A stretch of DNA of 64,000 bases, from NCBI GenBank assembly GCA_045627885.1, contig JAZQOM010000066.1, positions 1-64,000 of the forward strand. Reading direction: 5' to 3'. Of this stretch, positions 8,526 to 17,867 are shown piece by piece. Position numbers and translations under genes: made by a program. Each line of letters opens with the position of its first letter. Within the stretch, counting starts at the first letter, position 1. Below the pieces are notes generated by a model, which was not told the DNA's origin, searched no databases, and saw only the letters and a program-made list of their open reading frames with translations. Source of the DNA: CALCTE01 sp045627885. Its GTDB lineage: Bacteria > Bacillota > Clostridia > Oscillospirales > CAG-272.

Positions 8526-9776
8526 ATGAGTTATTGCATAAGCGAAAAAATATATAAGCTTGCGGCGGAATGCGAAAAGGAGATTGCGCCGTACTTCGAG
8601 CGGATAGACAAAATCGCGTTCGAGAATCAAAAAAGAGTGCTTGCGGCGTTTGCAAAGCACAAGGTCGCGTCCGAGGATTTGCTCGGCACGACGGGATACG
8701 GCTACAACGACCGCGGCAGGGATAAGCTCGAGGAAATTTACGCTTATCTGTTCGGCGCGGAGAGCGCCTATGTCCGTCACACCATAATATCGGGCACTCA
8801 CGCTCTCGCACTCGGACTTTTCGGGCTGTTAAGACCGAACGATGTTATGCTTTCGATAACGGGCAAGCCCTACGACACTCTCAACAAGCTTGTCGGCGGC
8901 GGAAGCGAAAGCGGCGACGGCACGCTTGCGGAATTCGGGATAAAATACAGGCAGACAGAGCTTATAAACGGCGAAAAAATAGACTACGCCGCACTTGAAA
9001 AGGTGCTCACTCCCGATGTAAAGCTTGTATATCTTCAGCGCTCAAAGGGCTATCTTGACCGCGTGACGCTCTCGTCCGAAGAGATAGGAGAGGCGGTAAA
9101 ATTCGTAAAGGCACGCTCAAGCGCTTATGTTGTTGTGGACAACTGCTACGGACTTTTTACGGAAGAAAAAGAGCCCACGCATTACGGCGCCGACCTTTGC
9201 ATCGGCTCTCTTATAAAGAACGCCGGCGGTGGCGTCGCAAGGACGGGCGGCTATATAGTCGGCACAAAAAGGGCGGTGGAGCTTGCCGCATACAGAGCTA
9301 CGGCTCCGGGCATCGGTGCGGAATGCGGCGCAAGCCTTGACGAAAACAAGTTTTTGTATAAGGGACTTTTTATGGCTCCGCACACGGTAGCTCAGGCGCT
9401 CAAAACAAGCGTATTCGCGGCGGCTTTATTTGAAAAGCTCGGCTACGGAACGCTTCCCAAGGCAAGTGAGCCGAGGTACGATATAATTCAGATGATTCGC
9501 CTTTCTTCGTCGGAAAAGCTCTGCGCGTTTTGCAGAGGGCTCCAGGCGGCATCGCCGATAGATTCGTTTGCAGAGCCCGTACCCGACGATATGGCGGGAT
9601 ATTCGGACAAGATAATCATGGCGGCGGGCGCATTCGTTATGGGCTCATCAATAGAGCTTTCCGCGGACGCTCCCCTGAAAGCGCCGTACAATGTATATAT
9701 GCAGGGCGGTCTGACTTATGAAAGCGGCAAGCTCGGCATCATGTCTGCGGCAAGCGCAGTTGAAGAAATAAAGTAA
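8526..9776 (+). CDS. PLP-dependent methionine gamma-lyase family protein (YnbB type)
   Basis: 416-aa fold-type I PLP enzyme of the cystathionine beta-lyase / 'aluminium resistance' family found in Firmicutes. The family fits the early KVASEDLLGTTGYGYNDRGR, the PLP-phosphate site (TIISGTHALALGLFG) and the lysine-bearing segment DLCIGSLIKNAGGGVARTGG. The real substrate of this subfamily is not settled. The gene starts one base after the murD stop and is followed by metA, so a role in sulfur amino acid turnover is plausible but inferred. Confidence 0.88.
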   Translation: MSYCISEKIYKLAAECEKEIAPYFERIDKIAFENQKRVLAAFAKHKVASEDLLGTTGYGYNDRGRDKLEEIYAYLFGAESAYVRHTIISGTHALALGLFGLLRPNDVMLSITGKPYDTLNKLVGGGSESGDGTLAEFGIKYRQTELINGEKIDYAALEKVLTPDVKLVYLQRSKGYLDRVTLSSEEIGEAVKFVKARSSAYVVVDNCYGLFTEEKEPTHYGADLCIGSLIKNAGGGVARTGGYIVGTKRAVELAAYRATAPGIGAECGASLDENKFLYKGLFMAPHTVAQALKTSVFAAALFEKLGYGTLPKASEPRYDIIQMIRLSSSEKLCAFCRGLQAASPIDSFAEPVPDDMAGYSDKIIMAAGAFVMGSSIELSADAPLKAPYNVYMQGGLTYESGKLGIMSAASAVEEIK

Positions 9777-9791
9777 AAGGACGGTAACGAT

Positions 9792-10715
9792 ATGCCGATA
9801 AAACTTCCCGAAGGTCTTCCGGCAATAGAAGCCCTCAAGCGCGAAAATGTGTTTACCATTACGCACACGAGAGCAAGTATGCAGGATATTCGACCTTTAA
9901 GAATAGCGATTCTCAATTTAATGCCGAATAAAGTCGTCACGGAAACACAGCTTTGCCGTGCGCTTTCAAATACATCCCTGCAGGTCGAGCTGACGCTTCT
10001 GTATCCCTCAAGCCACAAGTCGCTCCACACCTCGGACGAGTATATCGAACAGTTTTACCGTTCGACGCAGGATGTCGAAAACGAAAAATTCGACGGACTT
10101 ATCATCACGGGCGCTCCCGTGGAAAGGCTCGACTTTTCCGAGGTCAACTATTGGGACGAGCTTTGCAGGCTCAACGAATGGAGCAAGACGAATGTTTGGT
10201 CTACAATGTATATCTGCTGGGCGGCGTTTGCCGGACTTTATATGAATTACGGAATTCCCAAAGTGCCGCTCGAAAAGAAGCTTTCCGGAGTATATGAGCA
10301 TGAGCTTCTCGTATCGACGCACGAGCTTGTCAGAGGTTTTAACGACAGATTTCTGGTTCCTCATTCCCGCTGGTCGGAGTCATATCCCGAGGATATAGAA
10401 AAATGCCCCGACCTCGATATTCTCGCGCGTTCCGAAAAGGCGGGCATATATCTTGTCGCATCGAAGGACAATCGCAGATTTTATGTTATGGGGCATTCGG
10501 AGTACGACCACGACACGCTTGATTTCGAATATCGCAGAGACAGCGCGAAAGACCCGTCAACGCCGATTCCCGAGAACTATTATCCCGACGACGACCCGAC
10601 GAAAAGACCGCTCAACAGATGGCGCTCGCACGCTAATCTGATGTTCTCGAACTGGCTCAACTACTTCGTATATCAGGAAACGCCGTACGACCTGCGCGAA
10701 ATCGGTAAAAAATAA
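9792..10715 (+). CDS. metA: Homoserine O-acetyltransferase MetA (MetA family)
   Basis: 307-aa enzyme acylating L-homoserine in the first committed step of methionine synthesis. The catalytic Cys142 lies in MYICWAAFAG, and the conserved HSRWSE and GHSEYD segments are present. Residue 111 is Glu (GAPVERLDF); in studied MetA proteins Glu111 goes with acetyl-CoA and Gly111 with succinyl-CoA, so acetyl-CoA use is predicted despite the usual 'succinyltransferase' label. ATG at 9792 has AAAGGACGG upstream. No SAM riboswitch precedes it; it lies inside the murD operon. Confidence 0.95.
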   Translation: MPIKLPEGLPAIEALKRENVFTITHTRASMQDIRPLRIAILNLMPNKVVTETQLCRALSNTSLQVELTLLYPSSHKSLHTSDEYIEQFYRSTQDVENEKFDGLIITGAPVERLDFSEVNYWDELCRLNEWSKTNVWSTMYICWAAFAGLYMNYGIPKVPLEKKLSGVYEHELLVSTHELVRGFNDRFLVPHSRWSESYPEDIEKCPDLDILARSEKAGIYLVASKDNRRFYVMGHSEYDHDTLDFEYRRDSAKDPSTPIPENYYPDDDPTKRPLNRWRSHANLMFSNWLNYFVYQETPYDLREIGKK

Positions 10716-10726
10716 AGGAGAATCAC

Positions 10727-11986
10727 ATGACCGACATCTCATCGCCTCTTGCCGACAGATTAAGGCCGCAGAGCTTTGACGATATTGCGGGACAGCAAAA
10801 GCTGTTCGGCAAGAACGGCATCGTCCGCAGACTGTGTGAAAACGGCAAGTTTACCAATATGATATTCTACGGTCCGTCCGGAACGGGCAAGACGACGGCG
10901 GCAAACATAATAGCAAAGATGTCGGGAATGCCGCTTTATAAGCTCAACGCCACAACTGCATCGCTTGCCGATGTAAAAGAAGTGGTTTCGCAGACGGAGC
11001 AGATGTTTGCAAGCAAAGGACTTCTTTTATATCTCGACGAGATACAGTATTTTAACAAAAAGCAGCAGCAGAGCCTGCTCGAATACATTGAGGACGGCAG
11101 AATAACGCTTATCGCGTCAACGACGGAGAATCCGAGATTTTATGTATATGCGGCTCTGCTTTCGCGAAGTAATATTTTTGAATTTAAGCCCGTATGCAAG
11201 GATGATATCATTCCCGTTTTGAGGCGTGCGACGGATACTCTGAACGCCGAAACGGGAAGAAAAGTCACGGCGGGAGAGGGAGCGTTCGAGCATATTGCCG
11301 CGGTATGCGGCGGCGATGTAAGGCGTTCTCTCAATATTCTCGAAAGCGCATACACCGCCGAAGCAAGCGATGTTCTCACAAAGGAAACGGTGGAGGCTTT
11401 GTGCGAATGCGCATCGTCGAATTACGACAGAAACGGCGACGAGCACTATGACCTTTTGTCTGCCTTGCAGAAATCCATACGCGGCTCAGACCCCGACGCC
11501 GCGGTGTTCTATCTTGCGAGACTGCTTGATTCCGGCGACCTTTTGTCTCCGTGCCGCAGGCTTCTTGTTATTGCAAACGAGGATATAGGGCTTGCCCATT
11601 CGCAGGCGGCGGTTGTAACAAAAGCCTGCGTTGACAGTGCGCTTCAGCTCGGATTGCCGGAAGCGCAGATTCCGCTTGCTCACGCGACGGTGCTTCTTGC
11701 GACTTCGCCAAAGTCAAACAGCGCATATAAGGCACTGTTTGCGGCAAAGGCGGCGATAGAGGCGGGCAAGGGCAGAACATTTCCGCGCGCATTGCAGAAT
11801 ATGCACCTTGACGGCGAGGAAAGCGCGTCCAAAGGGCAGAATTACAAATATCCTCACGATTACCCGAATTCGTATGTTTCCCAGCAATATCTTCCCGACG
11901 ACCTGAAAAACGAGAAGTTTTATCATTACGGCGCAAACAAGAATGAGATTGCGGCGAAGGAATATTGGGAGAAGATAAAAAAATAA
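10727..11986 (+). CDS. rarA: Replication-associated recombination protein RarA (MgsA)
   Basis: AAA+ ATPase related to clamp loader subunits that acts at stalled replication forks. Early PLADRLRPQSFDDIAGQQKL, Walker A GPSGTGKTT, Walker B LLYLDEIQYF and the family-specific C-terminal tetramer region (YPHDYPNSYVSQQYLPD) are all seen. At 419 aa it is typical. The start ATG at 10727 is 11 bases after metA with AAAGGAG. It is the last gene of the murD operon. Confidence 0.95.
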   Translation: MTDISSPLADRLRPQSFDDIAGQQKLFGKNGIVRRLCENGKFTNMIFYGPSGTGKTTAANIIAKMSGMPLYKLNATTASLADVKEVVSQTEQMFASKGLLLYLDEIQYFNKKQQQSLLEYIEDGRITLIASTTENPRFYVYAALLSRSNIFEFKPVCKDDIIPVLRRATDTLNAETGRKVTAGEGAFEHIAAVCGGDVRRSLNILESAYTAEASDVLTKETVEALCECASSNYDRNGDEHYDLLSALQKSIRGSDPDAAVFYLARLLDSGDLLSPCRRLLVIANEDIGLAHSQAAVVTKACVDSALQLGLPEAQIPLAHATVLLATSPKSNSAYKALFAAKAAIEAGKGRTFPRALQNMHLDGEESASKGQNYKYPHDYPNSYVSQQYLPDDLKNEKFYHYGANKNEIAAKEYWEKIKK

Positions 11987-12135
11987 GCCGTTGATTACAC
12001 CAACAGCCACGCCGCAAGATAAAATTCGAACTGCTTTGCTGTCTTCGTCGTGCTACGCTCGGACTTACAGACAAGTAAGCCTCTCGCTTGTGCGGGCGTT
12101 CTTTCGCGCTCTGCGGCGTTCTGATGCGGCTTATT
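11985..12135 (+). repeat. Intergenic hairpin repeat, copy A
   Basis: Element directly after the rarA stop, bounded by AAGCCG (11985-11990) and CGGCTT (12127-12132). Its 3' end, GTTCTGATGCGGCTTATT, closely matches that of the element after folT (GTTCTAATGCGGCTTTATT), and both are bounded by inverted GCCG ends. The inside is rich in short palindromes. Together with 12136-12163 it fills the gap between rarA and the terminator; no gene is visible. Confidence 0.45.
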
Positions 12136-12163
12136 TCCCGTTATCGGTTTTTTCGACAAACAA

Positions 12164-12201
12164 AAATCAGGCAGTTTTGCTTTTGCAAAACTGCCTGATT
12201 T
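12164..12201 (-). terminator. Strong terminator after mscL
   Basis: A perfect 17-bp stem (12164-12180 with 12185-12201, loop TTTT) lies just past the mscL stop. On the minus strand it runs into TTTTTG. It may also stop plus-strand transcription from rarA, where the following sequence is moderately T-rich. Confidence 0.85.
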
Positions 12202-12213
12202 GATTTTTACGCT

Positions 12214-12687
12214 TTATTTTCTTTCTTTGAGCAGGTCTCTTATCTCGGTAAGGAGAACTTCTTCGTTTGACGGAGCGGGAGCGGCTTCTTCAGCTACAGC
12301 TTCCTCTTCCTTCTTCTTTTTGAGCGACTCGGCTTTTTCTTTTGCCTTTGTAAATACTCTTATCACGATGAAAATGCAGAGCGCAATCAGAAGAAAATCA
12401 ACTATCGTCTGTATGAGATTACCGTAGTTTACGGCAACCTCTGCGACTGCGGGAGTAATTTCTGCGCCGGCTTCGTCCAAAACGGCGGCCTTTGCCGGAG
12501 TGAGTACCCATTTCCACGCGGAGACATCAAGACCGCCGACGAGCTTGCCGATAAGCGGCATTATGATATCATTTACAAGCGATGTCGTGATTTTTCCGAA
12601 TGCGCCGCCGACAACTACGCCGACTGCCATATCGAGAACATTTCCTTTGTTGATGAACGCTTTGAAATCTTCGATAAACTTCTTCAT
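12214..12687 (-). CDS. mscL: Large-conductance mechanosensitive channel MscL
   Basis: Membrane channel that opens on hypo-osmotic shock. The first helix and pore-lining TM1 are canonical (FINKGNVLDMAVGVVVGGAF), followed by a periplasmic-side loop, TM2 (LIQTIVDFLLIALCIFIVIR) and a charged C-terminal helix bundle (EVLLTEIRDLLKE). At 157 aa it is a little longer than the usual 130-150, because of an Ala-rich loop (TPAKAAVLDEAGAEITPAVA) and a Lys/Glu/Ala linker. It is the last gene of the alaS operon, 32 bases after the synthetase gene. Confidence 0.96.
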   Translation of the reverse strand: MKKFIEDFKAFINKGNVLDMAVGVVVGGAFGKITTSLVNDIIMPLIGKLVGGLDVSAWKWVLTPAKAAVLDEAGAEITPAVAEVAVNYGNLIQTIVDFLLIALCIFIVIRVFTKAKEKAESLKKKKEEEAVAEEAAPAPSNEEVLLTEIRDLLKERK

Positions 12688-12719
12688 TTTTTCCTATTCC
12701 TCTCTGAAAAATTATTTAA

Positions 12720-14123
12720 TTAAAATTCAAGCTCTTTGTCAAGGAATGTGCACAGCTCGGATATGGGCATACGAACCTGCTCCATGCTGTCGCGATATCT
12801 TACGGTAACACAGTTGTCTTCAAGGCTGTCGAAGTCGTAGGTGACGCAGAACGGAGTTCCGATTTCGTCCTCTCTGCGGTATCTCTTGCCTATCGAGCCG
12901 GAGTCGTCAAAGTCGCACATATACTTCTTTGAGAGCATATCGAACACTTCGCTCGCCTTTTCCGAGAGCTTCTTGGAAAGCGGCAGAACGGCGCACTTTA
13001 TGGGCGCAAGCGCCGGATGCAGATGCATTACAACTCTCGTGTCGTTCTTCTCCGCATCGACAATTTCCTCGTCGTAGGCGTCGCACAGAACAGCGAGAAC
13101 GCTTCTCTCAACGCCGAGTGACGGCTCGACTACATAGGGAATGTAGTGCTCGTTCTTCTCCTGGTCGAAGTATGTCAAATCCTGTCTTGATTCGTTCTGA
13201 TGCTGTGTTAAGTCGTAGTCCGTTCTGTCGGCAACGCCCCAGAGCTCGCCCCAGCCGAACGGGAACAGGAATTCAAAGTCGGTTGTTGCCTTGGAGTAGA
13301 AGCAGAGCTCCTCGGGGTCGTGGTCTCTTAAGCGGATGTTTTCGTCCTTAAGACCTATCGAGAGCAGCCAGTTGTGGCAGAAGCTTCTCCAATAATTGGA
13401 CCATTCGAGGTCGGTGCCGGGCTCGCAGAAGAATTCGAGCTCCATCTGTTCAAATTCGCGCACGCGGAAAATGAAGTTTCCGGGTGTTATCTCGTTTCTG
13501 AACGATTTTCCTATCTGTCCGATACCGAAGGGGAGCTTTCTTCTCGTGGTACGCTGAACATTGACGAAGTTCGTAAAGATGCCCTGCGCCGTTTCGGGGC
13601 GGAGATAAACCGTGTTCTTTGCGTCCTCGGTAACGCCCTGAAATGTTTTGAACATAAGGTTAAACTGTCTTATATCCGTGAAATTGTGCTTCTTGCAGGA
13701 GGGGCAGGGAATGTTGTTGGATTCGATAAACTCCTTCATTTCAGCCTGCGAAAAGGCATCTATCGGCTTTTCGAGAGTGATTCCGCTTTCTGCGGCGTAG
13801 TCCTCGATAATTTTGTCGGCGCGGAAGCGCTCGTGACATTCGCGGCAGTCCATGAGCGGGTCGGAAAAGCCCTTGAGGTGACCGCTTGCCACCCAGGTCT
13901 GCGGATTCATCAAAATTGCGGCGTCAAGTCCGACATTGTACTTGTTCTCCTGAACGAACTTTTTCCACCATGCGCGTTTTACATTGTTCTTGAGCTCTAC
14001 GCCCAAAGGGCCGTAGTCCCAGGTGTTTGCGAGTCCGCCGTATATTTCGGAGCCGGGGAATATAAATCCTCTGTTTTTGCAGAGCGCGACGATTTTGTCC
14101 ATCGTCTTTTCGGTATTGTTCAT
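12720..14123 (-). CDS. glyQS: Glycyl-tRNA synthetase, dimeric class II type
   Basis: Charges tRNA-Gly. This is the single-chain alpha-2 type, 467 aa. Seen are the N-terminal [20 protein letters not shown], the Zn-binding CREC and CPSC pairs, motif 2 region [20 protein letters not shown], and the C-terminal anticodon-binding domain. It follows the phosphoribosyltransferase by 12 bases in the alaS operon. No T-box leader is present immediately upstream; expression appears to rely on the alaS promoter. Confidence 0.96.
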   Translation of the reverse strand: MNNTEKTMDKIVALCKNRGFIFPGSEIYGGLANTWDYGPLGVELKNNVKRAWWKKFVQENKYNVGLDAAILMNPQTWVASGHLKGFSDPLMDCRECHERFRADKIIEDYAAESGITLEKPIDAFSQAEMKEFIESNNIPCPSCKKHNFTDIRQFNLMFKTFQGVTEDAKNTVYLRPETAQGIFTNFVNVQRTTRRKLPFGIGQIGKSFRNEITPGNFIFRVREFEQMELEFFCEPGTDLEWSNYWRSFCHNWLLSIGLKDENIRLRDHDPEELCFYSKATTDFEFLFPFGWGELWGVADRTDYDLTQHQNESRQDLTYFDQEKNEHYIPYVVEPSLGVERSVLAVLCDAYDEEIVDAEKNDTRVVMHLHPALAPIKCAVLPLSKKLSEKASEVFDMLSKKYMCDFDDSGSIGKRYRREDEIGTPFCVTYDFDSLEDNCVTVRYRDSMEQVRMPISELCTFLDKELEF

Positions 14124-14135
14124 TGTAACTCTCCT

Positions 14136-14675
14136 TTAGTTGAAGAAAATCGGAAGCTGTCCGAGATTTATTATATCTTTTCTTTCCTGCGCGTCGCCCT
14201 CGACGAGTATTGCCATTCTGCCGACGATGTTGCCGCCGACCGCATTTACAAGCGTTTCGAGTGCGTTGAGGCTTTCGCCCGTGGAAATTACATCATCGAC
14301 TATGACAACTCTCTTGCCCTTCATCGCTTCGGCATCCTTTTTGTCGATGTAAAGCGTCTGCGTTGTCGGCGTGGTTATCGAATTGACCTTTACCGCAACG
14401 GGGTCTTTCATATACACCTTAAGAGCCTTTCTTGCAAGAAGATAGGTCTCGTTCATCTGGCGTGCCATCTCGTAGGCAAGCGGAATACCCTTGCTCTCTG
14501 CGGTGATGATGATATCGTGCTCGGGAATCTTTTTTACAAGCTCCTTTGCGCAGGCGACCGTAAGCTCGACATCGCCGAAGATTACGAAAGCGCCTATCGA
14601 AAGCTTGTCATTGAGCTTGCATATCGGCAGGTTTCTTTTTAAGCCTGCAATTTCCATTGTGTAAAATTCGTCCAT
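14136..14675 (-). CDS. Purine phosphoribosyltransferase-family protein
   Basis: 179-aa type I phosphoribosyltransferase. The PRPP-binding motif is VVIVDDVISTGES at about residues 120-132, and an earlier IIITAESKGIPLAYEMA resembles the adenine/xanthine phosphoribosyltransferase group. These enzymes join a free purine base to PRPP. The base used here cannot be decided; a regulatory PRT (as PurR-type) is less likely because no helix-turn-helix is present. It lies between the HIT and glycyl-tRNA synthetase genes with 12-13 base gaps. Confidence 0.85.
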   Translation of the reverse strand: MDEFYTMEIAGLKRNLPICKLNDKLSIGAFVIFGDVELTVACAKELVKKIPEHDIIITAESKGIPLAYEMARQMNETYLLARKALKVYMKDPVAVKVNSITTPTTQTLYIDKKDAEAMKGKRVVIVDDVISTGESLNALETLVNAVGGNIVGRMAILVEGDAQERKDIINLGQLPIFFN

Positions 14676-14688
14676 TTTATTTCCTCCG

Positions 14689-15027
14689 TTAAGCCATTTT
14701 TTCGGAGAGCTTTGTTCCTCCGAGCAGGTGAAAATGTATGTGCTTTACGCTTTGACAACCGTCTTCGCCGCAGTTGGTGATAACGCGATATCCGTTTGAA
14801 AGCCCGCATTTTTTCGCAATTTCGGGAATTTTCTCGAAAATGTATGCGATGCTTGCACTGTTTTGCTCATTTATCGCATCTGCGGAAGGAATATGCTCCT
14901 TCGGGATAATCACAACATGAACGGGAGCCTGGGGCGCTATATCGTAAAACGCCTTGAGCTTTTCGTCCTCGTACACGGTTTTTGAGGGGATTTCTCCCGC
15001 GATTATTTTACAAAAAATGCAGTCCAT
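14689..15027 (-). CDS. HIT-family nucleotide hydrolase (HinT-like)
   Basis: 112-aa protein of the histidine triad family, which hydrolyses nucleoside phosphoramidates and aminoacyl-AMP. Start region MDCIFCKIIAGEIPS has the Cys pair of the Zn-binding subgroup, and the catalytic triad is VKHIHFHLLGG at the C-terminus. I start at 15027 rather than at the longer ORF because this ATG has AGGAGGGC in front and matches the family start. Its place directly after alaS fits the known ability of HIT enzymes to clear aminoacyl-adenylates, which is suggestive only. Confidence 0.93.
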   Translation of the reverse strand: MDCIFCKIIAGEIPSKTVYEDEKLKAFYDIAPQAPVHVVIIPKEHIPSADAINEQNSASIAYIFEKIPEIAKKCGLSNGYRVITNCGEDGCQSVKHIHFHLLGGTKLSEKMA

Positions 15028-15037
15028 ATTGCCCTCC

Positions 15038-17662
15038 TTATTTTGCGAGAGCTTCGCGTACCGCCGCGAGAGCCTCGTCCGCTTTTTCGCAAATCTTGCC
15101 GCCCGCGGTTGCACTGTCGGGGCGTCCGCCGCCTCCGCCGCCGGCTATTGCGGCAATCTTCTTTACGATGTTGCCTGCCGATGCACCTGCCTTTACGGCA
15201 TCGCTTCCGCAACCTGCGACAAATGTGAGCTTGCCGTCGGAAAGAACCGCGAATACGCAAACCGCATTCTTGTCGAGGTCTTTTATAAAGTCGCTGACCG
15301 TTCTTGCGTAATCTACACTCGTATTCTCAAACTTCTTTACGGAGAGGTTGAACTGACCGAGCTTTTCAGCCGAAGCTACAAGCGATGCCGCGTCAGCCTT
15401 TGCGGCGTTCTTCGCGGATGCCTCTAACTTTGCCTTGAGCTCTTTTTCTTCGTCAAGCACGGCTTGAGCACGCTTTGCGATATCGGCGCGGCTCTGTGCC
15501 TTGAGAATTGCCGCGGTCTTTTCGATAAGCTCCTCGTCCCGCTTCATTATTGCAAGAACACCGCTGCCTGTCGTGCATTCGATTCTTCTCACGCCTGCCG
15601 CAACGGAGCTTTCGGAGATAATCTTGAAAAGTCCGAGCTTCGCAATCTCGTCGATATGAGTGCCGCCGCAGAGCTCCGTGGAAAAGTCTCCCATCTTGAC
15701 CATGCGGACGACCTTGCCGTACTTTTCGCCAAACAGAGCCATCGCTCCGTTTTTCTTGGCGGTCTCGATATCAGTCTCGATTGTTTCGACGGCAGTGCCC
15801 GTCATTATTTCCTCGTTTACAAGCGCTTCAACCTTTGCAATCTCCTCTGCCGTCATGGGGGCAAAGTGCGAGAAGTCGAATCTGCCTCTTTCGGCATCGA
15901 CATAGGAGCCCGCTTGCTCGACATGAGAGCCGAGAACCTTTCTCAAAGCCGCCTGCAAAAGATGCAGGGCGCTGTGATTTCTTCTTATCGCTTCGCGCTT
16001 CTTTGCGTCTATTTCAAGCGTGAGCTCGTCGCCGACCTTCAAAGAGCCGGAAGCGACGGAAACAATGTGAATATATACTCCGTCAGTCTTTTTGGTGTCG
16101 TTTACCGCAAGCGTTACGCTCTGCGAATAAGCGGAGCCGGTGTCGCCGACCTGACCGCCGCCCTCTCCGTAGAATACGGTCTTGTCGAATATAACGGAGC
16201 ATTCGCCTTCGCTTATTTCGTCAACCGTGCTGTCGTCGGAGATTATCGCAAGCACCTTTGCCTTGCAGGAATAGTCGGTGTAGCCGCAGAATTCCGTCTT
16301 TGCAAGTCCGGCAAGAGCGGTTTTTGATGCGTCGCTCCAGCCGCTTATGTTGGCTCTTGCCTTGCGGGCGCGCTCCTTCTGTTCTTTCATAAGCTCAGCA
16401 AAGGCGTCTTCGTCAACGCTCATTCCGTTTTCTGCCGCTATCTCCTTTGTCAAGTCAACTGGGAAGCCGAATGTATCGTAGAGCTTGAACGCATCGGCGC
16501 CGGATATCGTTTTTTCTCCGTTTTCTTTTGCTTTTTCGGTCACACTTGCGAGAATTGCAAGTCCGGCATCTATTGTCGCGTCAAAGCGCTCTTCTTCAAT
16601 CTGAATGACTTTTTTGATGTAATCCTGCTTTTCGGTAAGCTCGGGATATGCGCCCGCGTTGCAGCCGATGACGACATCGCAGAGCTTGCAGAGGAATTCG
16701 CCTTTTATTCCGAGAAGTCTGCCGTGGCGTGCCGCTCTGCGGAGGATTCTTCTCAAAACATAGCCTCTGCCCTCGTTTGAGGGAATAACGCCGTCGGAAA
16801 TCATAAATGTTGCGCTTCTTATGTGGTCGGTGACAACTCTTATCGAGATATCGTTTTCGGCGTTGTCGCCGTATTGCTTGCCGGAATAACCGCACACGGT
16901 GTCAAGAATTTTCCTTACCGTGTCAACCTCAAACAGGTTGTCCACTCCCTGCATAACGCAGGCGAGTCTTTCAAGTCCCATACCGGTATCAATGTTCTTC
17001 TGAACAAGCTCGGTATAGTTGCCCTTGCCGTCGTTGTTGAACTGCGAGAAGACATTGTTCCATATCTCCATAAATCTGTCGCAGTCACAGCCGGGGCCGC
17101 AGTTCGGACTTCCGCAGCCGTACTTTTCGCCTCTGTCAAAGTAAATCTCGGAGCAGGGGCCGCAGGGGCCGCTTCCGTGCTCCCAGAAGTTATCCTCTTT
17201 GCGGAGACGGGTAATCTTTTCGGGCGCAAGCCCTATCTTTTTTGTCCATATATCAAAGGCTTCGTCATCTTTTTCGTATATTGACGGGAAAAGTCTTTCC
17301 GCGGGAATGCCGATGCACTCCGTTAAAAACTCCCAAGCCCAGGTTATGGCTTCTTCTTTGAAGTAATCTCCGAAGGAGAAGTTGCCGAGCATTTCAAAAT
17401 ATGTTCCGTGACGCGCCGTGTGTCCCACTCTCTCAAGGTCGGGAGTGCGGATGCACTTCTGGCAGGTGGTCACGCGGTGGCGCGGAGGCTCTTCCTCGCC
17501 GGTGAAAAATTTTTTCATCGGAGCCATTCCGGAGTTGATTAAGAGTAAAGATTTGTCGTTCTGCGGTATGAGCGAAAAGCTCTTTAAGCGAAGGTGTCCC
17601 TTGCTCTCGAAAAACGAAAGATACTTTTCTCTCAGTTCGTTAAGTCCTGTCCATTCCATCAT
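15038..17662 (-). CDS. alaS: Alanyl-tRNA synthetase
   Basis: Charges tRNA-Ala and edits mischarged Ser/Gly. The class II core starts at about residue 4, with LLINSGMAPMKKFFTGEEEP and RVTTCQKCIRTPDLE. The editing domain has HSALH at its HxxxH site and CGGTH. The C-terminal DHHA1 domain ends in an unbroken Gly run (about residues 835-842) followed by RPDSA. At 874 aa it is normal. Two adjacent ATG codons at 17662 and 17659 are possible starts, with AAGAGGT upstream. It is the first gene of a five-gene minus-strand operon. Confidence 0.97.
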   Translation of the reverse strand: MMEWTGLNELREKYLSFFESKGHLRLKSFSLIPQNDKSLLLINSGMAPMKKFFTGEEEPPRHRVTTCQKCIRTPDLERVGHTARHGTYFEMLGNFSFGDYFKEEAITWAWEFLTECIGIPAERLFPSIYEKDDEAFDIWTKKIGLAPEKITRLRKEDNFWEHGSGPCGPCSEIYFDRGEKYGCGSPNCGPGCDCDRFMEIWNNVFSQFNNDGKGNYTELVQKNIDTGMGLERLACVMQGVDNLFEVDTVRKILDTVCGYSGKQYGDNAENDISIRVVTDHIRSATFMISDGVIPSNEGRGYVLRRILRRAARHGRLLGIKGEFLCKLCDVVIGCNAGAYPELTEKQDYIKKVIQIEEERFDATIDAGLAILASVTEKAKENGEKTISGADAFKLYDTFGFPVDLTKEIAAENGMSVDEDAFAELMKEQKERARKARANISGWSDASKTALAGLAKTEFCGYTDYSCKAKVLAIISDDSTVDEISEGECSVIFDKTVFYGEGGGQVGDTGSAYSQSVTLAVNDTKKTDGVYIHIVSVASGSLKVGDELTLEIDAKKREAIRRNHSALHLLQAALRKVLGSHVEQAGSYVDAERGRFDFSHFAPMTAEEIAKVEALVNEEIMTGTAVETIETDIETAKKNGAMALFGEKYGKVVRMVKMGDFSTELCGGTHIDEIAKLGLFKIISESSVAAGVRRIECTTGSGVLAIMKRDEELIEKTAAILKAQSRADIAKRAQAVLDEEKELKAKLEASAKNAAKADAASLVASAEKLGQFNLSVKKFENTSVDYARTVSDFIKDLDKNAVCVFAVLSDGKLTFVAGCGSDAVKAGASAGNIVKKIAAIAGGGGGGRPDSATAGGKICEKADEALAAVREALAK

Positions 17663-17700
17663 ATTTACCTCTTGTGGAAATATTTCTTTTCAATTTAATA

Positions 17701-17729
17701 ATTGTATCACAGAAAACGCCGCGTGTAAA
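17701..17729 (-). promoter_or_regulatory. Promoter of the alaS operon
   Basis: On the minus strand TTTACA (17724-17729) and TACAAT (17701-17706) are 17 bases apart. The leader to the alaS ATG is only about 30 bases, too short for a T-box. Confidence 0.7.
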
Positions 17730-17803
17730 TACTTTTTTGGCATCGTTACAATAAAAAGAGGTAGTTTTGTTAACATATACATACTGTTTTTACATCTGTC
17801 CCC

Positions 17804-17832
17804 TTGATTTTTTTGAGCTTATACGGTATAAT
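17804..17832 (+). promoter_or_regulatory. Promoter of the three-gene exported protein cluster
   Basis: TTGATT at 17804-17809 and a perfect TATAAT at 17827-17832 are 17 bases apart, about 35 bases before the ATG of the first gene. Confidence 0.7.
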
Positions 17833-17867
17833 AAACTGAATAATGATATATAAATGAGGCATAGCTT

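Noticed and set aside
13374..14642. 422-aa open frame opposite the glycyl-tRNA synthetase and phosphoribosyltransferase genes
   Set aside because: It is the antisense shadow of two strongly recognised genes, has no ribosome binding site and no family-like sequence.
15464..16327. 287-aa plus-strand frame inside alaS
   Set aside because: Antisense to the alaS editing domain, without start signals.
17663..17700. T-box riboswitch upstream of alaS
   Set aside because: The promoter at 17701-17729 leaves only about 30 bases of leader, and no T-box core sequence is seen.
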